A DNA stretch of 37,758 nucleotides. Origin: Zetaproteobacteria bacterium CG1_02_55_237 (GTDB lineage: Bacteria > Pseudomonadota > Zetaproteobacteria > Mariprofundales > Mariprofundaceae). The stretch's first letter is position 1. Each line of letters starts with the position of its first letter. Location of the stretch: assembly GCA_001871195.1 (NCBI GenBank), contig MNXA01000008.1:1-37758 (forward strand), in the 5' to 3' direction. Under the pieces are notes generated by a model. That model saw only the letters and a program-made list of their open reading frames with translations, was not told where the DNA came from and ran no database searches. Of this stretch, positions 1 through 7,533 are shown one piece after another. Made by a program: the position numbers and the translations under genes.

Positions 1-212
1 AGCCGCCCAAGGTCGTCACCGACAACTGGAGCCTGCTTCGGTGCACCAGTGCGTTCCTCCTGCTCAAAATCAAGCCGCCACTGGCGGAGTTGATTCACCC
101 GAATGCCAAGTTCGCGTGCGATCTGCGCCTTGGGACGCTCGCCTATCGCCGCTAACCGAACGGCCTCAAGCTTGAATTCCCTGCTGTATCTTTTGTATTC
201 CTTGCGTTCCAT
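1..212 (-). CDS. IS3-family transposase OrfA (3' part outside window)
   Basis: The first 70 codons are present, starting at the ATG at 212-210 behind AGGGGTGTTAT. The product begins MERKEYKRYSREFKLEAVRL and continues with IARELGIRVNQLRQW. This is the typical N-terminal helix-turn-helix of IS3-family OrfA proteins (transposase_8/COG2963 type), which binds the IS ends. The DDE catalytic domain would be made by programmed frameshifting into orfB, which is not visible here. The frame runs open off the left edge, so whether the copy is intact cannot be judged. Confidence 0.85.
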   Translation of the reverse strand, partial: MERKEYKRYSREFKLEAVRLAAIGERPKAQIARELGIRVNQLRQWRLDFEQEERTGAPKQAPVVGDDLGR

Positions 213-273
213 ATAACACCCCTTCAGAGATAGTAGCTAATCTCAGGGTGTCCACCAAACGTGGGTAGGATCA
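1..273 (-). mobile_element. IS3-family insertion sequence, left end (partial)
   Basis: On the minus strand the element begins at 273 with TGATCCTACCCACGT and continues to GGTGGACA. This resembles the TGATC..ACCCA..TGGACA terminal repeats of IS3-subgroup elements. It is followed within 65 bp by an orfA-type transposase start. The rest of the element, including orfB and the other end, lies outside the window. The junction at 273/274 falls inside an open reading frame of the neighbouring AT-rich gene, which suggests the element inserted into that gene. Confidence 0.8.
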
Positions 274-316
274 CGCTGAATCAAACGTACCAAAAGCTTA
301 TAGAGCATTACAGGAT

Positions 317-916
317 GTGGAAGATAAATTAAATGGCGTACTAGATTGTTATTTCTTCAGAGTGACAGATAAGCATGGGGGGTTACCTTTCGCCAAGGAT
401 CTTGAGAAACTTATTAATTCGATTTCAAATTGGGATGAATATCTAATGGATAGAAGAATAGCTTCAGGAAAGCCATCCTTTAGACTAAGTCTTGATTCAT
501 GTTCTAAATCGGATTTTGGAAACGCTAAGCAAGTTTGGGTTGTTTGGATTCGCCCTGTATTAAACATTATTCGAGACTTGGCACTTAATTGTGCGAATCG
601 GAAGCATAAAATTCCAGATCCCTGGGCTCCTTCGGCAGAAAAAGCTGATGCATGGGTGCATGTAAAGTTCTTTCCTGAGTATGTGGAAATTTCGTTAGCC
701 AATTCTTGCTCAAGGAATAAGAAGCCAGATGATATTTTTGTTGAAGTAGAGAGAAATGCATCAACTAAGACTCGGTGGGACAATGTTTATGCGTTTGGCG
801 GATCTATCGAGCCTACAAAGCAGATCAAAGGGAATCCTGAACTTTTCGCAGTGACAGTGTCACTGCCATACGCACCTTTTATGAATTCTAATCGTGAGAA
901 AAGGAATGATTTATGA
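317..916 (+). CDS. IS-truncated protein with degenerate histidine-kinase ATPase-like C-terminus
   Basis: I do not recognise this gene by name. The reading frame is open upstream of the nominal GTG at 317 all the way to the IS3 end at 273/274, and there is no good ribosome-binding site, so it is probably the 3' part of a longer gene. The C-terminal half resembles a HATPase_c fold: an N-box-like helix (VLNIIRDLALNCANRK), a strand pair VHVKFF/VEISLANSC, a GGSI turn, and a final strand ELFAVTVSLPY like the closing strand of kinases. No DxGxG nucleotide box is visible, so ATP binding is doubtful. It overlaps the next gene by ATGA, implying translational coupling to a receiver-phosphoesterase. Base composition is AT-rich, unlike the rest of the window. 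The kinase-like assignment is inference from pattern only. Confidence 0.6.
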   Translation: MEDKLNGVLDCYFFRVTDKHGGLPFAKDLEKLINSISNWDEYLMDRRIASGKPSFRLSLDSCSKSDFGNAKQVWVVWIRPVLNIIRDLALNCANRKHKIPDPWAPSAEKADAWVHVKFFPEYVEISLANSCSRNKKPDDIFVEVERNASTKTRWDNVYAFGGSIEPTKQIKGNPELFAVTVSLPYAPFMNSNREKRNDL

Positions 917-2364
917 AATATAAGCTAATGGTAATCGATGACAGTATTCACCAGAGGGCTGACAGTTACAGAGACGTTCTCACGACAAGTGATTTTGAGC
1001 TTGTGATAGTCAAAAGTGCTGAAGAGTTGGAACAATGCTTTAGCACTACTCCTGTCGATGGTTATCTTGTTGATGTCATTTTAAACACGGGAAGTTGGCA
1101 GAAATATGGAAATGCAGGATCTCTTTTTTCGAGGTTAGGGCCTCCGCCTCGGCGAGCTCCAGTTTTTCTTGTAAGTATGAATTGGGGAGAGCCAGAAACA
1201 ATCCAAACGCTCAATACCATTAATCAGATTCGAGATTTGGAAGTGTTGAGATATTTGGTATGGCCTGACTTCATTAAGGCGGGAAGGCTTGATAACAATC
1301 CAGATCTTGTTGCTCTAAGAGGTAAGCTTTTTGATGATCTCTCAATTTGGCATCAACGAAGCTCGTTTCGACCAGAGGATGATGAAAATATCCGGATTCT
1401 TATCTTGGCAGATCTCCAATATGGAGATCCGCACACCTCTTCTAATGCTGCGTTCAGTGAGCAGTGGGTCTCGAGAGTGTTGCGGAAAGATGATCTAATG
1501 CCAGACATTTTGATCATAGCAGGTGACATCGGTTTTTCTGGTACAGCAACAGAATACAGAGAGGCAAAGAAGAGGCTTGAGGAGAATTTATTGAATGAAT
1601 TGTGGGCGGCTTCAGCCCTCGACAATATGCGGGAACGTGTCCTAATGGTGCCTGGGAATCATGATGTAAATTTGCGTTACCTTGCTTGTAATGGGTATAA
1701 GTGGGAAAGGGACAAAATGAAATGGGCGCTTCTCGAGCCTTCAACTCAAGATAAGAAAGTGGCTGATGACACCTTTTCACTCGAAGCTTTTCGGCAATTT
1801 GCAGTTGCTACAAATGGATCTAAGGCTTGGGATGATGGCGAGGTCTCTTCACATTTGGATAGACGGTTTGAAGGCTGCGGTCTTCGCTTTTACCTATTAA
1901 ATAGTTCGCGCTACACCTCCTTGAATAATCCTAAAAGAGTGGAGTTCGGAAGTGAAGATCTTGAGGCGATTAGTAGAAGTTTGGGAAGCAGTGATAATCC
2001 AAAAGACTTTATCAATATCGTAGTTTCACATCATGGGATACAGACAGGAGCCTCAAGTGAGCAAATAGCAGACTGGGAAAATGTTGGGAAGCAGTTTTTT
2101 ATGATGAACCATGTTGGGATTTGGGTTTTTGGGCATTATCATAAGGAGAAGTTTTCAGTCGAAGATATTGGTTCTAACAAACTTAATTTGGTGCAAGCGC
2201 CAACGCTCAGAATTGCCCCTGGAGAAAGCATTTGTAGGGGGTTTACATTGATTGATATGAAGCGAACTGATGGTGTTGTTGTTGGAGGGGAAGTTCGCTT
2301 TTATCGTCTTGACGCATCTGGCGCACCATTAGGAGAACCTGTTTGCAACCAGCTTGTGATTTGA
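913..2364 (+). CDS. Receiver domain fused to calcineurin-like metallophosphoesterase
   Basis: 483 residues in two domains. Residues 1-130 look like a response-regulator receiver: acidic pair D9/D10 in MVIDDS, candidate phospho-acceptor D54 in YLVDVIL, S88 in VFLVSMN, and a lysine near 122. Residues 160-450 form a calcineurin-like phosphoesterase with GD (IIAGDIG, D205), GNHD (VPGNHD, 249-251), an SHH histidine pair (373-374) and GHYH (407-410). Motif I, usually DxH, reads D167-L-Q169, a His-to-Gln change. An effector phosphodiesterase or phosphatase gated by phosphorylation of the fused receiver is the natural inference; the substrate is unknown. The start ATG overlaps the upstream stop (ATGA) and has AAGGAA before it. 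AT-rich composition suggests transfer. No membrane segment or signal peptide is visible. Confidence 0.8.
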   Translation: MKYKLMVIDDSIHQRADSYRDVLTTSDFELVIVKSAEELEQCFSTTPVDGYLVDVILNTGSWQKYGNAGSLFSRLGPPPRRAPVFLVSMNWGEPETIQTLNTINQIRDLEVLRYLVWPDFIKAGRLDNNPDLVALRGKLFDDLSIWHQRSSFRPEDDENIRILILADLQYGDPHTSSNAAFSEQWVSRVLRKDDLMPDILIIAGDIGFSGTATEYREAKKRLEENLLNELWAASALDNMRERVLMVPGNHDVNLRYLACNGYKWERDKMKWALLEPSTQDKKVADDTFSLEAFRQFAVATNGSKAWDDGEVSSHLDRRFEGCGLRFYLLNSSRYTSLNNPKRVEFGSEDLEAISRSLGSSDNPKDFINIVVSHHGIQTGASSEQIADWENVGKQFFMMNHVGIWVFGHYHKEKFSVEDIGSNKLNLVQAPTLRIAPGESICRGFTLIDMKRTDGVVVGGEVRFYRLDASGAPLGEPVCNQLVI

Positions 2365-2426
2365 ATAGTAAATGTTGAGTGAGACTCATCGCAGAATTCA
2401 GCGTGGCGAGGGTCAGAGTGGCGAGG

Positions 2427-2488
2427 GTCAGGCTTTGAATGGCGGATTTCAGACAAGGGGGCGGGGTTAGGTTGGAGGCCAGAGAGGT
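2427..2488. repeat. Direct repeat, copy A
   Basis: This segment reads ggtcaggctttgaatggcgg onward and matches copy B at 2737-2797 with a few substitutions. It is preceded by a short tandem (gcgagggtcag twice, 2406-2431). Copy B covers the last codons of the YgjP-like metallopeptidase gene, so copy A looks like a duplicated gene end. It may mark an old recombination or insertion boundary of the AT-rich cassette. Confidence 0.7.
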
Positions 2489-2577
2489 ATTTCGGGTGGT
2501 ATTTCGGGGTCGGGACCAAGCCAAGTGATTGGAATGAAGGAAAATCTGCTCCGAAAATCTGGATAATATGAGCTTAG

Positions 2578-2748
2578 AAGCTTCTTTTTGGGGGCGAAAA
2601 GGGGCGTTTAAGAATCAGTTTGCTGGATGAGGCTTTGTGCGAGGCGATCAGGCAGAAGATGATCGTTGAAATGCTGTATGACGATGATGTCGAGTACCGC
2701 CTGTTTGCCCCGGATGTGCGAAATCGCAGGTTCGGGGTCAGGCCTTGA
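2578..2748 (+). pseudogene. Small ORF fragment, possibly WYL-like
   Basis: A short frame between the two direct repeats encodes SLLDEALCEAIRQKMIVEML and then YDDDVEYRLFAPDVRN before stopping inside copy B. The pattern of an LxxAIRxK helix, a hydrophobic strand, YDD and then a strand plus P resembles the start of WYL-like domains, but it is too short to be a working domain. There is no convincing start codon or ribosome-binding site; TTG at 2620 is the only candidate. It is best read as a gene remnant, with low certainty. Confidence 0.3.
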
Positions 2749-2797
2749 ATGGCGGATTTCAGCCAAGGGGCGGGGGCTGGTTCGGGGACCAGAGCGG
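2737..2797. repeat. Direct repeat, copy B
   Basis: This is the second copy of the roughly 60-bp repeat also found at 2427-2488. It overlaps the 3' end and stop codon of the minus-strand metallopeptidase gene. The 310-bp spacing encloses the small WYL-like fragment. Confidence 0.7.
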
Positions 2798-3301
2798 TTC
2801 TCCGCCTGATTCCAGCCAGGTGAGGTAGGCGCGCACCTCGAATTCGAGCTGGTGATAGTCCGGCTCCATATTGCAGCACAGCTTGTAGAATGATTTGTCA
2901 TGTTCGGATTCTTTCATGTGGGCAAGTTCATGCACCACGATCATGCGCAGGAATTCGGGCGGCATATCCTTGAATACCGTTGCCACATGAATCTCGCGGC
3001 TGGCCTTGAGCTTCGCCCCATGCACCCGGGACTTGCTGGTGTGCATGCCGAGCGCATTGCGGGTGAGATGCAGGGTGCTGTCGAAAGCCACCTTGTTGAG
3101 CGGCCCTGCCTTGCGCAGGTGGATGTCTTTCAGCTTTATCACATAATCATAAAGCGCCTTGTCGCTGCGCACCGTATGGCTGTGCGGGTATTTCTGCAGC
3201 AGCCAGTCGCCCAGCCTGTTCTGCTCGATCATCTGTTGGATCTTCTCGGTCAGTTCGGCGGGGTAGCCGGCCAGATAATTCGTCGGTGGCTTGGGGCGCA
3301 T
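2759..3301 (-). CDS. YgjP-like (DUF45/M48-type) metallopeptidase
   Basis: Predicted zinc metallopeptidase of the YgjP/DUF45 group, about 180 residues. The HExxH motif appears as VVHELAHMKESEHDKSFYKL; the following histidine of EHDKSF is the usual third ligand. The ending PDYHQLEFEVRAYLTWLESG is typical of the family. I chose the ATG at 3301 (MRPKPPTNYLAGYP), which gives about the length of E. coli YgjP. A longer frame to 3436 exists but would translate through the terminus of the adjacent repeat element, so its first 45 codons are not credible. No signal peptide is seen, so a cytoplasmic protein is expected. The physiological substrate is not established for the family. Its 3' end is duplicated as copy A of the nearby direct repeat. 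Confidence 0.8.
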   Translation of the reverse strand: MRPKPPTNYLAGYPAELTEKIQQMIEQNRLGDWLLQKYPHSHTVRSDKALYDYVIKLKDIHLRKAGPLNKVAFDSTLHLTRNALGMHTSKSRVHGAKLKASREIHVATVFKDMPPEFLRMIVVHELAHMKESEHDKSFYKLCCNMEPDYHQLEFEVRAYLTWLESGGEPLWSPNQPPPLG

Positions 3302-3313
3302 GCCGCAGCCTAG

Positions 3314-3588
3314 AGGGATGCTCTGAAGAACTATACATGGACGCGACAGCGGCTTTGCGAAATGGGATGCAAGGCGCGAGGTGAAGAGCATGGTGGTTCC
3401 ATGGGAGAACCTCGCAACGCCGCAGGCCGTTCGCAAAGCCTTGTCCCGAAGGGTTGCGCCCCAATCGGGCCCTCACTGTGTCAGCCGACTTGGCATCGTA
3501 GCTACGGCTACGACCTGCATCGGCTTCCTTGTGATCATCCCGATTGGTGCAGTAACGCGGCCTATGGATAGTTTTCCAGAGCATCCCT
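3314..3588. mobile_element. MITE-like element with imperfect terminal inverted repeats
   Basis: The segment begins agggatgctctgaagaacta and ends with the near-complement tagttttccagagcatccct. The termini (3314-3338 and 3562-3588) pair over about 25 bp with a few mismatches. Inside are nested palindromes: ggctttgcga (3351) against tcgcaaagcc (about 3430), gcgaggt against acctcgc, ccatg against catgg, and tcgtagctacggctacga near 3498. No credible protein is encoded; open frames across it are artefacts. The structure fits a non-autonomous miniature element or large folded repeat lying between two genes. Confidence 0.6.
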
Positions 3589-3638
3589 GGTCCCTGATGG
3601 CGATTGCAGCCATGCATGCAGGGAATTCGGGGTTCGGC

Positions 3639-4232
3639 TTACCAGGCCTGGTAGGCGGTGTAGGCCGCGTAGGCGGCGAGCAGCAGGAAGAGGACGCCGC
3701 TGATCTGGTGCAAAAGCTTAAGCGGCATTTTTTGCAGGATGGTGCGCCCGGCCCACACACCCAAGGCCGAGGTGCTGGCTAAGGCGAGGGTGGCCCCGAC
3801 CCAGACGGCCAGCGGGATACTGGTGCTGCTAAGCGCAACCACCGCGATCTGGGTTTTGTCGCCGAATTCGGCCACGCTGATCAGCAGAAAGGTGGTGAGA
3901 AATACGCTGCGCCCACTCTTCTCGGCAAGCTCTTCCTCCCCTTCATCCTCGCCGCCGGCGCGCAGGGCATGGATGCCGAAGGCCGCGAACAACACGGCAA
4001 CAATCAGCGAGATATAGAATTCCGGAATCAGGCTGGCGATGCCCATGCCGAACATCACGGCCAGTGCATTGAGCAGGGCGAAGGCTGCGGCGGCTCCAAG
4101 GATGATGGGCAGAGGCCTGTGGCGGGCGGCCAGCACCATGCACACCAGCTGGCTTTTATCGCCGATTTCAGCGGCAAAGATCAGCAGGTAACTGGTCAGA
4201 GAGGCGGAGAGCCAGGCAAGGGTTTCTGTCAT
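3639..4232 (-). CDS. GDT1/TMEM165 (UPF0016) family cation exporter
   Basis: 197-residue integral membrane protein with about six hydrophobic segments in two homologous halves. Each half carries the family signature E-x-G-D-K-[ST]: FAAEIGDKSQ near residue 20 and VAEFGDKTQ near residue 124. An acidic cytoplasmic loop (GGEDEGEEELAEKSGR) separates the halves. Family members export Mn2+ (MneA of Vibrio) or exchange Ca2+/Mn2+ for protons; here manganese export is the likeliest role by homology. The gene is alone on its strand between the MITE-like element and divergent trkH. I looked for a yybP-ykoY manganese riboswitch in the 155-bp divergent region and saw none. Confidence 0.85.
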   Translation of the reverse strand: MTETLAWLSASLTSYLLIFAAEIGDKSQLVCMVLAARHRPLPIILGAAAAFALLNALAVMFGMGIASLIPEFYISLIVAVLFAAFGIHALRAGGEDEGEEELAEKSGRSVFLTTFLLISVAEFGDKTQIAVVALSSTSIPLAVWVGATLALASTSALGVWAGRTILQKMPLKLLHQISGVLFLLLAAYAAYTAYQAW

Positions 4233-4387
4233 GCGCGCAGCCTAGCACCGCATGGCCCCGCCGCTAAAAAATCTTTCAGGGTCAACCCGCCACGGGGGGT
4301 GTAGCAAGGCATGCCCGGGAAATTTGTGCTACAAGCTATAGACCGCCTGGCCTGTTAAAGGCGCTGGCAGGGAGGCATGCACCGACC

Positions 4388-5851
4388 ATGGTTAGTCAGG
4401 CAGCTGAACTCAGATACGCGGTCCGTCCGCTGCTTATACTGAAATACTTCGGTCAGCTCTCGCTGGTGCTGGCCGTGCTGACCCTGGTGCCGCTGGCGGT
4501 ATCCCTGATCTACGGTGAAACATCTATCGGCTTGAGATATGGCGTGATTGTGCTGGGCCTGCTGCTTGGCGGCGCTGCGCTGGCACGATTGCATGCCCCT
4601 GCCAATATGCAGGCCAACGAGGGCATGGTGCTGGTGACCCTGATGTTCCTCTTTACCCCGTTGGTGATGAGTTATCCGATGATGGCATCCGGCCTGCCGT
4701 TCATCGATGCGCTGTTCGAGGCTGTTTCCGGCGTCACCACCACGGGGCTGAGCACCACGGCAACACTTGCCGGCATGCCCGATACCTTCCTGTTTTCACG
4801 GGCCTGGATGCAGTGGTACGGTGGTCTGGGCATTGTCGTGCTGTCGCTGGCCCTGCTGATTCATCCGGGGCTGATTGCCAAGGGGCTGGCCAATAACGAA
4901 AGCGATGTGGACGATCTCATCGGCGGCACCAAACTGCATGCCCGGCGCGTGCTGACGGTGTACGTCATCATGACCGTCATCGGCATTGGCGGTGCACTGC
5001 TGGTAGATATGGATGGTATGGATGCGGTGCTGTACACCATGGCATCGGTCTCGACCGGCGGCTTCGCGCCGTATGACAACAGCCTGGCGCAGCTCGATCT
5101 GGCAGCACAAAGCTGGGTCACCCTGCTGTGTCTGGCCGGAGCCATTCCGCTCACCCTGTATTACCATGTCCTGCGCCAAAGGCAGCACCGTCCTGTGGAT
5201 ATGCTGCAATTGTATTCCATGATCGGCGCGGTACTGGTCGCCACCCTGCTGCTCGGTGCCAGCATGCGACTGCTGGACGGGATGCCCTGGGCGGATGTTC
5301 TGCACCATGCACCGATGCTGGCCTTCTCGGCGCAGAGCACGGCCGGCTTTGCCTCCATGCCTGTGGCGGATCTGGATGCGGATTCCAAGCTGGTGCTGAT
5401 CTACTCCATGCTGATCGGCGGCGGTGCAGGCTCCACGGCAGGCGGCATCAAGCTGCTGCGTCTGCTGATTGTCTTTGCCGTGTTCCGGATATTCATCCTG
5501 CGTGCCTGCGTGCCGCAGCATGCCGTGCTGGAGCCTGTGCTGGGCAAAAGGCAACTGCAGCCCGACGAGATTCAGGAAGCCATGCTGCTGATCCTGCTGT
5601 TCGTGCTGGTGGTGGCGCTATCCTGGCTGCCCTTCGTCGTCATGGGCTACAATCCCCTTGATGCGTTGTTCGAGGTGGCTTCGGCTACCGGTACGGTGGG
5701 GCTGACGAGTGGTATCAGCAGCGCAGACCTGCCGTCCCTGCTCAAGGCTGTGTTATGCGTGGATATGCTGATGGGTCGGCTTGAAATTATCGCCTGGCTG
5801 GTGCTGCTGTATCGCGGCACATGGTTCGGCCGGAGAATGGAGGCAACATGA
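4388..5851 (+). CDS. trkH: TrkH/KtrB-type potassium uptake channel subunit
   Basis: 487-residue membrane subunit of Trk potassium uptake. The four pore-loop selectivity segments are recognisable: SGVTTTGLST, ASVSTGGFAPY, SAQSTAGFAS and SATGTVGLTSG, each with the key filter glycine. The stretch GGAGSTAGGIKLLRLLI is the conserved region of the gating loop and following helix. AGGGAGG at 4369-4375 precedes the ATG at a somewhat long spacing of 12 nt; the nearer ATG at 4377 is out of frame. The stop overlaps the trkA start (ATGA), so the two are co-translated and presumably form the membrane channel and its cytoplasmic regulatory ring. Confidence 0.93.
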   Translation: MVSQAAELRYAVRPLLILKYFGQLSLVLAVLTLVPLAVSLIYGETSIGLRYGVIVLGLLLGGAALARLHAPANMQANEGMVLVTLMFLFTPLVMSYPMMASGLPFIDALFEAVSGVTTTGLSTTATLAGMPDTFLFSRAWMQWYGGLGIVVLSLALLIHPGLIAKGLANNESDVDDLIGGTKLHARRVLTVYVIMTVIGIGGALLVDMDGMDAVLYTMASVSTGGFAPYDNSLAQLDLAAQSWVTLLCLAGAIPLTLYYHVLRQRQHRPVDMLQLYSMIGAVLVATLLLGASMRLLDGMPWADVLHHAPMLAFSAQSTAGFASMPVADLDADSKLVLIYSMLIGGGAGSTAGGIKLLRLLIVFAVFRIFILRACVPQHAVLEPVLGKRQLQPDEIQEAMLLILLFVLVVALSWLPFVVMGYNPLDALFEVASATGTVGLTSGISSADLPSLLKAVLCVDMLMGRLEIIAWLVLLYRGTWFGRRMEAT

Positions 5852-6558
5852 GAGTCGCATTTATCGGCGCCAGCGAGGTCAGTATCTGTACAGCCAAAGC
5901 CCTGATTAAAAAGGAACATGAGGTTGTCATCATTGAAGCCTCTAGAGAAAAGATAGATGAGTTATCCAAGGAAATGGACTGCAGCTTCCTGCAGGGTGAC
6001 GGCAGCCGTCCGGATATCCTGCGCGAGCTCAATCCCGGCCAGACGGATATCCTGTTCTGCCTGACCAATGACGACCATGCCAATCTGATTGCCAGTCTTA
6101 TCGGACGTTCGCTGGGCTTCAAGCGCGTGGTTACAAGTATTGCCGATGCCCAGTTTGAAACCATCTGTCTCGAACTGGGACTGAAGGATACGATCGTGCC
6201 GTCACGCACCATCAGCCGTTACCTGGAGGATATGGTCGGCGGCAGCGAAAACATCGAGCTATCCACCATCATCAAGGATGAGGCCCGTTTTTTCACGCTG
6301 ATTGCCAGAGAAGAGGATGCCATAAGCCCCGCGGAGCTTGCGCTGCCTGAGGAGGCCAGAGCCATCTGCTATTACCGCGATGGCAAGTTCATGCATGCCG
6401 GAGCAAAGACCAAATTCGTCAAGGGTGATGAAATCATCATCCTGACACACAGCAAGAATATCCCGGCCCTGCAGGAGCGCTGGCATGCCAAAGCAGACGG
6501 CACGGGAGCGATTGATATGCAAGGCGGACAGGAAGCCGAAAAAGGGGAGAAGTCATAA
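5848..6558 (+). CDS. trkA: TrkA-type RCK regulatory subunit with altered glycine motif
   Basis: 236 residues, starting at the ATG that overlaps the trkH stop with GGAG at 5838-5842. One TrkA-N (RCK) domain is followed by one TrkA-C domain (about 140-220), half of the two-repeat E. coli TrkA, as in KtrA-like proteins. The Rossmann core is clear: VAFIGASEVSICTAKALIKK, VVIIEAS, and FLQGDGSRPDILREL. The dinucleotide loop, normally GxGxxG, reads GASEVS, losing the second and third glycines. Downstream elements such as ILFCLTNDDHANLIASLIGR and VVTSIADAQFE are normal. Nucleotide preference or binding may therefore be changed. The C-terminal tail is short and charged. Confidence 0.88.
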   Translation: MRVAFIGASEVSICTAKALIKKEHEVVIIEASREKIDELSKEMDCSFLQGDGSRPDILRELNPGQTDILFCLTNDDHANLIASLIGRSLGFKRVVTSIADAQFETICLELGLKDTIVPSRTISRYLEDMVGGSENIELSTIIKDEARFFTLIAREEDAISPAELALPEEARAICYYRDGKFMHAGAKTKFVKGDEIIILTHSKNIPALQERWHAKADGTGAIDMQGGQEAEKGEKS

Positions 6559-6596
6559 TACGATGACGGCATGCGCCTTTGCGGCGAAAGCGTTTC

Positions 6597-7463
6597 TTAT
6601 ATCTGTGAATGTGCGGGTTGAAGCTGCCCGGCTTGCGGCGGTTTATAGGTTTTAACCCGGTTCCTTCCCGTTTCCTTGGCTTCGTAAAGCGCGGCATCGG
6701 CATTTTCGATCAGCTGTTGTGCCGTGCTTGTCTGCTCGTCCAGTTCGGCAACGCCGATGCTGACAAACACCCGCACGGCCTGCTTCGCCCTGGATTCGCT
6801 GCTCAGCACCAGTTCGTGCGAGCCGATATTATTACGCAGGCGCTCGGCCAGTTCGCGGCCTGCTTTCGCTGTGCTATCCGGCGCAATGATCACGATCTCC
6901 TCGCCGCCATAGCGGGCGGCGATATCGGCATCGCGGATAACACCCAGAATCAGCTCGCCGACATAGCCCAGCACCAGATCGCCGGCCTGGTGTCCGTAGA
7001 CATCGTTAACCTTTTTAAAATGATCAATATCGACCATCAGGACGGAAAGCGGTAGCCCGTAACGTTTGGCCCTGCCGATTTCGGTGGCCAGACGACGATC
7101 CATATAGCGGCGGTTGTAGATGCCGAGCAGGGGGTCGGTGATGCTTTCCTCTTCCAGCAGGGCCATGCGCCGCAAATCGATGGCGGTGCGATGGAACAGG
7201 GTGCCGGTGACCCACACGAAGCAACTGCCGAAAAAGAAGACGGCCGGGACGATCAGATCACGCAGTTGATTGCTCAGCAGGTGTTCCCAGAAAAATGCGG
7301 CATAGCCGACATAGCCGGCGATGAACACCATGATCATCAGCATCAGCAGTTGCCAGTACTGCCTCACATTGCCAGTCGGCAGCAGGCCGATCAGCGAATA
7401 CGCCGGCTTGATCGAGGCTGCCAGGATCAGGATGCCGAGAAGGATCAGGCCGAGTGCGGTCAT
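6597..7463 (-). CDS. Membrane-anchored diguanylate cyclase (GGDEF)
   Basis: 288 residues. The first 95 contain about three hydrophobic segments without a recognisable sensor fold. A GGDEF domain follows from ITDPLLGIYNRRYMDRRL through VDIDHFKKVNDVYGHQAGD to the active site RYGGEEIVI, a competent GGEE[FI] variant. The inhibitory site RxxD appears as RDAD five residues before GGEE, so product inhibition by c-di-GMP is expected. ASIGVAELDEQ-like and ADAALYEAKETGRNRV motifs complete the domain. It converges tail-to-tail on trkA with only 38 bp between stops and no obvious terminator hairpin. Confidence 0.9.
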   Translation of the reverse strand: MTALGLILLGILILAASIKPAYSLIGLLPTGNVRQYWQLLMLMIMVFIAGYVGYAAFFWEHLLSNQLRDLIVPAVFFFGSCFVWVTGTLFHRTAIDLRRMALLEEESITDPLLGIYNRRYMDRRLATEIGRAKRYGLPLSVLMVDIDHFKKVNDVYGHQAGDLVLGYVGELILGVIRDADIAARYGGEEIVIIAPDSTAKAGRELAERLRNNIGSHELVLSSESRAKQAVRVFVSIGVAELDEQTSTAQQLIENADAALYEAKETGRNRVKTYKPPQAGQLQPAHSQI

Positions 7464-7533
7464 CAGTATGCCGCTACAGTGGGAAGGAAAAGGTTGTACA
7501 TGCCGCCACTATACCACCCGTGGCGGATGGGAT

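Noticed and set aside
2243-2524. Minus-strand frames over the direct repeat copy A
   Set aside because: They overlap the phosphoesterase 3' end and repeats, and have no start signal; the similarity to frames over copy B is only a consequence of the repeat.
3147-3782. Open frames across the MITE-like element (both strands)
   Set aside because: They run through the inverted repeats and into neighbouring genes out of frame; the palindromic structure explains them.
4233-4387. yybP-ykoY manganese riboswitch upstream of the GDT1-type exporter
   Set aside because: I searched for the conserved paired elements of this leader in the divergent region and found none; the space is also too short for leader plus promoter.
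4796-5554. 252-codon minus-strand frame opposite trkH
   Set aside because: The sequence is a Gln/His-rich mirror of the membrane protein codons with no recognisable fold.
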